Source: JBBQXK01 sp038209775
Lineage (GTDB): Bacteria; Pseudomonadota; Alphaproteobacteria; Rhodobacterales; Rhodobacteraceae
Assembly (NCBI GenBank): GCA_038209775.1
Contig: JBBQXK010000011.1
Coordinates: 1 to 64,000, forward strand
Length of the DNA stretch: 64,000 bases
Direction: 5' to 3'
Position numbers and translations under genes: made by a program. The notes under the pieces are model-generated. The model was not told the DNA's origin. It saw nothing but the letters and a program-made list of their open reading frames with translations, and did not search any database. Shown here one piece after another: positions 58,308 to 64,000 of the stretch (positions within the stretch are counted from its first letter, which is position 1; the number at the start of each line of letters is the position of its first letter).

Positions 58308-60035
58308 TCACGGCAAAATCGATACGCTGCGGTCGCGAAGTCGCAACTGGTTCTGCGGCACAGGTTCCAGCACCGGCCCCCCGTCCAGCAGCGCGGTCAG
58401 CGATGCAACACCGTCACCCGGTTTGGCCCCCTCGCCCGGAACCGCGCCCCGCCGGTCCCACCCGGCCCCCTCCCGCGCGCGGGTCAGCGCCGTCTGGCTC
58501 AGCCACCCGTCCGGGGTGACGCTCAGGAACATCGCTTCGGGTGCGCCTGGGTTGCCGGGTGGCCAGGCGGGCCAGAAATCGGCCACGACCAGCACGCAGG
58601 CCGCACGCCCGTCCGGCAGCCGCTGCTCGCAGGCCTGTGTCCAGTCGCGCACATCCCACACCTGAAGACCGGCCAGAATGTCGGCCGCCTGATCCGATGC
58701 GCCCTCGGGAATGACCGGCATCACCCGCAACAGCGCCGCCTGCGCCGCCTCTGACGGCACGTCGGTCGAGGGCCAGGTGTCGCGGTCGGCCAGCCGTGCC
58801 GCCAGCGCCTCCTGCCCCGGTTCAGCGGCCAGTTCGGTCAGTCGCGCCATCCCCGCCGCCCCCGCCCGCCCCCAGCGGTCAAGCGCGTACAGATCCAGCC
58901 GGTCGAGCCCGCTCTGCCCCCCGGCATAGCGCGCCACCTGGCTTTGCGCGGCAATCGCCGTCGCGTCCAAGGCCGGCGTCAGCCACAGCGCACCCATGCC
59001 GATGATCGCCAGCGCCATCGCCAGATTGGTCCGCCGCACCCGGACCCGCCACCTGGCCCCGCCCGCCAGCGACCACAGATACCCCACACCATAGCCCAGC
59101 GCCACAAGGGCCACCGCCGCCCCCGCCACACGCGCAGGCGTCCACCCCGCCACCCCCACCCGCAGCGCCAGCGCCCAGACCGCCAGCACCGCCGGCACGA
59201 TCACCAGCGCCGCCAACCCCTGCCCCGCCCGCGTCATCCACGGCTGCGTTGCCACCTGATCCTCGGCGCAGTCGCAGGCCGCCGACACCAGCAGCACCGC
59301 CACCCCCGCCATCGACAAAAGCGTCCCCGCCACCGACAACCCGCCCAGCACCGTGTCAAACCCGCGCAGCGGCAGCGCCAGCAGAAACACCCCCATCACC
59401 ACCAGCACCACCGGCACCAGCAGCCGCAACAGCCGGATCAGAAGGTCGGGCGACAGCACCTCCGACAATTCGGCCACCACCGCCATCGCCAGCCCCGCAA
59501 CCGCCCCGGTCACCACATAGGGCACCGGGTCGATCCCGATCAGCCGCCCGATCACATCCAGCCCCACCAGCGACAGCAGCGCATCCGACAGATACAGGAT
59601 GCCCCAGACCAGCCCGGTAAACACCAGCGCCGCCGCAATGCGGATCACCGCCGACCAGCTTTCGACGAAATGCGTCGGATAATCCGCCCAGTTCCCCCGG
59701 AAATGCGCAATCCAGAACGGCCAGGGCATCATGCCCACCAGAACCGCCGCAAACACCTCGGACGGCCCGATGAGGGTCTCGCCCGGACCGTCAAAGCGCA
59801 GGCTGGCCCAGGTCACCAACGCCGCCACCGCCAGCGCCGTCACCAGCGCCGCCACCCCGGCCCGGCGCAGGCCAACCGGCCCCGCCATCACCAACAGCCC
59901 GGCAAAGAACGCAAGTCCCCCCGCCGACAGGAACAACATCACCCGCTCGGGCAGCGCATCCCCGGCCCAGGCCTCGGCCAGCGCATAGAAACACACCCCC
60001 GCCAGCGCCCCGATGGCCGCCATTACCACGCGCAT
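58308..60035 (-). CDS. DUF4153 domain membrane protein
   Basis: 575 residues. The first about 360 residues carry 10 or more hydrophobic helices, with the region around FRGNWADYPTHFVESWSAVIRIAAALVFTGLVWGILYLSDALL typical of DUF4153. A C-terminal soluble part of about 200 residues follows. No activity is known. ATG 60035 has GGAGG about 7 nt upstream; the next ATG back (60038) is equally in frame. It stands between the H-NOX gene and the LRR gene, all on the minus strand. Confidence 0.85.
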   Translation of the reverse strand: MRVVMAAIGALAGVCFYALAEAWAGDALPERVMLFLSAGGLAFFAGLLVMAGPVGLRRAGVAALVTALAVAALVTWASLRFDGPGETLIGPSEVFAAVLVGMMPWPFWIAHFRGNWADYPTHFVESWSAVIRIAAALVFTGLVWGILYLSDALLSLVGLDVIGRLIGIDPVPYVVTGAVAGLAMAVVAELSEVLSPDLLIRLLRLLVPVVLVVMGVFLLALPLRGFDTVLGGLSVAGTLLSMAGVAVLLVSAACDCAEDQVATQPWMTRAGQGLAALVIVPAVLAVWALALRVGVAGWTPARVAGAAVALVALGYGVGYLWSLAGGARWRVRVRRTNLAMALAIIGMGALWLTPALDATAIAAQSQVARYAGGQSGLDRLDLYALDRWGRAGAAGMARLTELAAEPGQEALAARLADRDTWPSTDVPSEAAQAALLRVMPVIPEGASDQAADILAGLQVWDVRDWTQACEQRLPDGRAACVLVVADFWPAWPPGNPGAPEAMFLSVTPDGWLSQTALTRAREGAGWDRRGAVPGEGAKPGDGVASLTALLDGGPVLEPVPQNQLRLRDRSVSILP

Positions 60036-60167
60036 CATCCCGCCTCCGGTTGCCCCGTACCCAACCCTAGCCGCGATTGCGCCCAGCGCCAACGGGGCCG
60101 ACGGGCCCCTGCCCACCGCCCCCCGTTTCAGACGGGGACGGCGCAAGATGTCCCGCTCGCCGGTCGC

Positions 60168-61484
60168 TCAGGGGTCGCTCCGCCGACGCAAGAGATGCCG
60201 CAGGTCGGGCACCTGCAGCATCACCGCATGGAACCACGACAGGAACCCGCCGCCATAGCTGGCCGCCACCTCGGTCAAAACGGCCCAGTTGGCCGCCGCA
60301 AACTCCAGAACGGCCCCAAGATGAGGCTGTACCACACCCGCCACAAGGCTTTGACCGACCCCATAGACACCGACCACCGCGACCGCCGCGATCTTCCAGA
60401 TCAGGTTGCGATGCACCGCCCCCTGCACCGCCGCTCGGACTGACGAGTCGACCCCGGCCATGATCCGCGCTTCCATCGCACGCAGGTTGTCGCCGATGGC
60501 CGCCTCATCCCCTGCCACAACCAGGCTCAGCGCATCCTGTGCCGCCTGCACCTTTGCGGCAGGCGGGGCGTCGCGCATCCGGCGCGACCGTTCCATCAGC
60601 ACCTCGACATCCGGGTGGCCCAGCGTCAGCCCCGGCCCGGTGCGCAGCACATCGCCCAGTGCCTCGGCCACCTCCGCCGGAAACGCCTCGCCATCCTCGG
60701 CCCCGGTTGCCGCCCGCTGCGCCAGATCATCGACCTCCAGATGCACCGCCAAGAGGTCCACCTCGGCCAAAGGCCGGTCCACCAGCCCCGCCACCACCCG
60801 CGCCCGCCGCGCCAGACGCGGAAACCTGTTCCCCGCCTCCCGCGCCAGATCGGCCGCCTTCTCCCGCAGCCGCGCATGCAGCACCTGCTTCAGCCGCTCC
60901 TCCCGCTCCGCCTCGGTCGGCAGCGAAGCCGCCACCTCCAGCCGCCCGTCGATGTCCTCGACGGCAAGGAAGGGGTCAGGCTCGGGCGACGGGGGCGGCG
61001 GCAGGGCGTCGAGGAAATCGAACAGGGCGCGGGCGCGTTCCCTGTTGTCTTTTATCTCGGCAATCCCGGCCAGCCGGACATCGGCGCGGGTGGTCGGGAT
61101 ATTCGCAAAGTGCAGGCCGAGAACCGATGGTCCTTCAGCCAGCCCCTCCAATCCCCTCAGCGGTCGAAGGTCCGTCACCCCGGTGCCCGAGAGGTTCAGC
61201 GACGTCAGCCCGCCCAGCCCCGCCACATGCGACAGGTCCGTCACCCCGGTGCCCGAGAGGTCAAGCCACGTCAGCCCGCCCAGCCCCGCCACCGGCGACA
61301 GGTCCGTCACCCCGGTGCCCGAGAGGCTCAGCGAAGTCAGCCCGGCAAGGTCCGCGATCTCGGGGGGCACACGGTCAAGCGCGCGGAACGACTCATCCCT
61401 GAACGACACCTCCGTCACCCCGCTGGCCTTCGCCCGGGCGATCAACTCCGCCGCTTTCGCATAAGCCCGGTCTGCGTCGTCCAT
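60168..61484 (-). CDS. Leucine-rich repeat protein with C-terminal membrane segments
   Basis: 438 residues. About residues 48-115 are three to four 22-residue LRR units of the form LSGTGVTDLSPVAGLGGLTWLD. A charged helical region follows (LKQVLHARLREKAADLAREAGNRF and EDIDGRLEV). The C terminus has two hydrophobic stretches near 365-392 and 393-425. Three DNA copies of a 66-bp unit share an exact 26-bp block at 61169, 61235 and 61301, so the repeat is recent or maintained by conversion. Function is not known. ATG 61484 is preferred over GTG 61487. Confidence 0.85.
   Translation of the reverse strand: MDDADRAYAKAAELIARAKASGVTEVSFRDESFRALDRVPPEIADLAGLTSLSLSGTGVTDLSPVAGLGGLTWLDLSGTGVTDLSHVAGLGGLTSLNLSGTGVTDLRPLRGLEGLAEGPSVLGLHFANIPTTRADVRLAGIAEIKDNRERARALFDFLDALPPPPSPEPDPFLAVEDIDGRLEVAASLPTEAEREERLKQVLHARLREKAADLAREAGNRFPRLARRARVVAGLVDRPLAEVDLLAVHLEVDDLAQRAATGAEDGEAFPAEVAEALGDVLRTGPGLTLGHPDVEVLMERSRRMRDAPPAAKVQAAQDALSLVVAGDEAAIGDNLRAMEARIMAGVDSSVRAAVQGAVHRNLIWKIAAVAVVGVYGVGQSLVAGVVQPHLGAVLEFAAANWAVLTEVAASYGGGFLSWFHAVMLQVPDLRHLLRRRSDP
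61169..61326. repeat. 66-bp tandem repeat encoding LRR units
   Basis: An identical 26-bp block starts at 61169, 61235 and 61301, exactly 66 bp apart (22 codons). The bases between are nearly the same. The array codes for successive leucine-rich repeats and could expand or shrink by recombination. Confidence 0.85.
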
Positions 61485-61605
61485 CACGTCCCCCCGCTAC
61501 CTCGCAACATGGTTCGCGGCAGGTCGGCACACAAGGCGGGTCGGGAATCGATTCGGCACACCTCAGTTAATGCGCCCGCAGCGTCATCGCGCAGGCGCTT
61601 CGGCG

Positions 61606-61638
61606 TATGCATCACCTGTGCATCGGTTGTGCATCGAA
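61606..61638. repeat. Three 11-bp repeats upstream of the LRR gene (locus 3)
   Basis: TATGCATCACC, TGTGCATCGGT, TGTGCATCGAA in an 11-bp phase, about 120 bp before the LRR start. On the other strand one unit reads GATGCATACGC, close to AATGAATACGC in the array at 26.8 kb. The rest of the 61485-61669 gap shows nothing else clear. Confidence 0.6.
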
Positions 61639-61669
61639 TGCACACCCCCTTTTCCGGCCCCGTACCCCC

Positions 61670-63226
61670 TCAGAAATCCGTCGGCGCCCCACCCTCCTGC
61701 TTCCGCCTCGCCACGAACCGCGTCAGGTCCTCCAGTGCTGCATGGTCGATCTCGGGGGCCTCGAACTCCGCCAGGATCGACTTGTAGATCCGGTGCGCCC
61801 GTTCCGGCGCCCAGACCGACCCATCCGCCTGCCAGGCCTCATAATTCCGCCAGTCGCTCATGAACGGCGCGTGGAACGCGGTCTGGTATCGGTCCTGCGT
61901 GTGCTGGACGCCGAAATAATGGCCCCCGGCACCCACCTCGCGGATCGCGTCGAACGCCAGATCCTCGTCGGTGGTGGCAAAGGTCGCCTCTTCGAAATAC
62001 CGCTGGATCATCTGCAACACCTCGCAATCCATGACGAATTTCTCAGGGCTGGCGATCAGCCCCCCCTCCAGCCAACCCGCCGCGTGATAGACCATGTTGG
62101 TCCCCGACTGCACCGCGGCCCAAAGCGAATTGCACGTCTCCCACATTGACTGCGCATCCGGCACATTGCCCGCACAGACCCCCGATGACCGCATCGGCAC
62201 CCCATAAAACCGCACCAGTTGCCCGGTCATCTGTGTGGCGCGCATGTATTCCGGCGTGCCAAAGGCCGGTGCCCCCGACTTCATGTCGACGTTCGACGTG
62301 AAGGTGCCGATGGCCACAGGACACCCCGGATTTATGTATTGCAACAACGCGATAGCCGACAATGCCTCGGCAATAGACAGCGCCACCGCCCCCGCCATCG
62401 TGACCGGCGCCATCGCCCCGGCCAAGGTGAACGGCGTCACTACAACGGGTTGCCCCCGCTTGGCCAGCCGCATCGCCCCGTCCAGCATCGGATAGTCATG
62501 CTTCAATGGCGAAACTGAGTTGATATTCGTGTACATCCGGGGCTTTGCATCGAACTCTTCATGCGACAGCCCGGCCGCCAGCCGCACCATCTCCATCACA
62601 TCCTCGACCCGCTCCGCGCCCAGTGAATAGGCATGAACCACCTTGTCGGTCAGCGTCAGCTTCTCGAACAGGCAATCCAGATGGCGAACACTTGCATGAA
62701 TATCAACGGGTTCCACCGGATACCCGCCCGCGATGTGGATGCAGTTGAAGTACTGCGTCAGCTTCATGAACTCGCGGAACGTCTGGAAATCGCCCGATCT
62801 TTTGCCACGCTCCAGATCCCAGGCGTTGGGCGGGGATGACACGTTCACGAAAATCATGGACTTGCCGCCCATGATGACCTCACGCGCGGGGTTTCGCGGG
62901 GTGATGGTGAACTGCGACGGGGCACGGGCCACCATCTCCATCACGAAATCCTCGTCGAAACGCACGTTCGTGCCGCTGACGATGCAGCCGGCCTGTCGCA
63001 GAATCGCCACGGCATCGGGGTTCAACATCTCGATTCCGATGTCGCGCAAGATGCGCATCGCGGCCTTGTGGATGCGCTGAACCCCTTCGGCATCAAGGGG
63101 TTCGGTCGGGCGGTCAGGGTTCTGGGGGATGCGCCAGGGCATCTGGTCGATGGCGGCATTGCCCGCGCGGATCTTGTTGCCCGCCCGCCCGCCTGCGCGG
63201 CGCTTGCGCCCTGTGTCCTCGGTCAT
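61670..63226 (-). CDS. Non-pyrrolysine MttB (trimethylamine methyltransferase) family protein
   Basis: 518 residues, the MttB TIM-barrel family that moves methyl groups from quaternary amines to a corrinoid protein. INSVSPLKHDYPMLDGAMRLAKRGQPVVVTPFTLAGAMAPVTMAGAV is the family core. The frame has no in-frame amber codon, so there is no pyrrolysine; such members use glycine betaine or related compounds rather than trimethylamine. No corrinoid protein gene is adjacent. ATG 63226 has GGAGG about 6 nt upstream. Confidence 0.9.
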   Translation of the reverse strand: MTEDTGRKRRAGGRAGNKIRAGNAAIDQMPWRIPQNPDRPTEPLDAEGVQRIHKAAMRILRDIGIEMLNPDAVAILRQAGCIVSGTNVRFDEDFVMEMVARAPSQFTITPRNPAREVIMGGKSMIFVNVSSPPNAWDLERGKRSGDFQTFREFMKLTQYFNCIHIAGGYPVEPVDIHASVRHLDCLFEKLTLTDKVVHAYSLGAERVEDVMEMVRLAAGLSHEEFDAKPRMYTNINSVSPLKHDYPMLDGAMRLAKRGQPVVVTPFTLAGAMAPVTMAGAVALSIAEALSAIALLQYINPGCPVAIGTFTSNVDMKSGAPAFGTPEYMRATQMTGQLVRFYGVPMRSSGVCAGNVPDAQSMWETCNSLWAAVQSGTNMVYHAAGWLEGGLIASPEKFVMDCEVLQMIQRYFEEATFATTDEDLAFDAIREVGAGGHYFGVQHTQDRYQTAFHAPFMSDWRNYEAWQADGSVWAPERAHRIYKSILAEFEAPEIDHAALEDLTRFVARRKQEGGAPTDF

Positions 63227-63321
63227 GATGGCCTCCGTCGCGGTTTGGCACAGCATGGCGCAAAGGAGGCGTCAATGCGCCCACCGGAACCGACCGGAAT
63301 GCGTCGTTTTCGCGCGATGGC

Positions 63322-64000
63322 TCAGGCGGACAGGCTGTCGATCCAGTCACCAAGGGCGGCAATATCGGGCAGAACCGCATCGGCCATGGGTGCCAGCTCA
63401 TCCGCGCCGGCAATGCCGGTCAGCACCGCCACCGTCCGCATACCCGCTGCACGTCCCGCCACAAGATCGTGGTGGCTGTCGCCCACCATCACAACGCGCC
63501 CCGGTGCCAGCCCGCAGTGTGCTGCAAAGGCCAACAGCATGCCCGGCCCAGGCTTTGCCCCATGCCCCGAGTCGAAACCTGCAATCGTATCAAAGAGATG
63601 CGCCACGCCATGCGCCGCCAGATGCGCCCGCGCCGCCGCCTCGGCATCGTTGGTGGCAAGCCCAATCTGCAGCCCCCGCGCCCGGAGCGCACTCAGAACC
63701 GGCAGCAGCGACACCGCCTCGGCCATCGGTGCCACCTCGGCAAGCGCGTTCATCCGTGATGCCAGCTTGGCCTGCGTCATCCCCGGCAACAGGGGCAGCA
63801 TTGCCGCCGCAATGTCATCCGCGGTGGCCGCAATCACCGGGCTGTCGGGGGCAAAACTGCCTGTGGCAAGGTCATAGCCGATGGACGCCGCCAAATCCGC
63901 CGCCTGCACCTCCGCCCGCTCTGCCGCGATTGCATGCACCAGCCGCGCGGTCCAGCCCCCCCAACTGCGCCGGAAATCGAACAGCGTGCCATCCTTGTCG
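63322..64000 (-). CDS. HAD family phosphatase, 5' end outside the window
   Basis: At least 225 residues are visible; the gene runs off the right edge. Motif I, DKDGTLFD, is at the very edge (first Asp near 63999), so only the first few residues are missing. Motif II is a Thr in GLATNDAEA, a Lys lies in GAKPGPGML, and motif IV is MVGDSHHDLVAGRAAG. It resembles phosphoglycolate phosphatase-type enzymes. A start inside the window (GTG at 63939) would lose the catalytic Asp and is rejected. Confidence 0.88.
   Translation of the reverse strand, partial: DKDGTLFDFRRSWGGWTARLVHAIAAERAEVQAADLAASIGYDLATGSFAPDSPVIAATADDIAAAMLPLLPGMTQAKLASRMNALAEVAPMAEAVSLLPVLSALRARGLQIGLATNDAEAAARAHLAAHGVAHLFDTIAGFDSGHGAKPGPGMLLAFAAHCGLAPGRVVMVGDSHHDLVAGRAAGMRTVAVLTGIAGADELAPMADAVLPDIAALGDWIDSLSA

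Noticed and set aside
61169..61326. CRISPR-like spaced repeats
   Set aside because: The 26-bp blocks at 66-bp spacing are in frame and encode leucine-rich repeats; the spacers are nearly identical to each other and no cas genes are present.
1..64000. Prophage, insertion sequence or integrative element
   Set aside because: No integrase, transposase, phage structural gene or tRNA-linked direct repeat was seen; the tRNA at 36.07 kb is flanked by ordinary genes.

Overview
The window is GC-rich chromosomal DNA from an alphaproteobacterium, almost certainly a member of the Rhodobacteraceae. The evidence is a circularly permuted two-piece tmRNA with tag ANDNRAPIALAA, the alpha-type SspB adaptor, the trgAB/cysK tellurite locus first described in Rhodobacter, the CobS/CobT aerobic cobaltochelatase subunits, the small DUF4169 and ribbon-helix-helix genes beside fumC, and the dense, mostly minus-strand gene layout. 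I see no rRNA, prophage, insertion sequence, integrase or CRISPR array; nearly everything looks like core chromosome.

Layout. 1-10.3 kb is one long minus-strand stress cluster: a lipoprotein, DNA photolyase, cyclopropane fatty acid synthase, trgA, trgB, a BASS transporter, cysK, a DUF3772-type MscS channel and an AlaX editing protein. 10.4-12.3 kb holds sufE, an unrecognised membrane-anchored protein and a DUF427 protein. 12.3-20 kb holds an aminopeptidase P, the cobaltochelatase genes cobT and cobS, an FMN reductase, a Dabb protein and tgt. 20-23.2 kb holds fumC with three small translationally coupled or adjacent genes, a phospholipid-methyltransferase-like gene and sspB. 23.3-26.7 kb holds chromate efflux (chrA plus a rhodanese-ChrB fusion), a DUF1194 von Willebrand protein and a secreted protein. 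The permuted ssrA gene sits at about 27.05-27.36 kb, downstream of a PotD-like binding protein with a strong terminator.

28.7-36 kb: a class V aminotransferase, ribonuclease D, an MFS transporter, purM-purN, an SDR and a VOC protein, then a CAU-anticodon tRNA. 36-41 kb: a lytic transglycosylase lipoprotein, metY, a class III adenylyl cyclase and a SIMPL protein. 41.2-44.4 kb is one 1079-residue envelope-spanning Ala/Pro-rich protein with a PilM/GspL-like N terminus and a PilP/GspC-like C terminus. 44.5-50.1 kb: hppD with a divergent Lrp regulator, a CPA2 antiporter and the divergent B12 nucleotide-loop genes cobT and cobS. 50.1-55.3 kb: carD, fdxA, an S4 protein, a SUV3-type RNA helicase and a TPR protein. 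55.4-64 kb: an SCP2 protein and lysophospholipase pair, an H-NOX-like protein paired with a diguanylate cyclase, a DUF4153 protein, a leucine-rich-repeat membrane protein, a non-pyrrolysine MttB homologue and a 5'-truncated HAD phosphatase.

The most notable signals are non-genic or subtle. Arrays of degenerate 11-bp repeats occur at three gene 5' regions, one of them translated inside a signal peptide. A G/C-rich repeat with polarity is attached to gene 3' ends (six copies). A 25-bp perfect inverted repeat has self-complementary arms. The H-NOX-like protein has Arg where the haem-ligating His should be, yet it is coupled to an intact GGDEF enzyme. The 1079-residue protein may be a single-chain envelope machine. 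I found no clear new multi-gene defence system.
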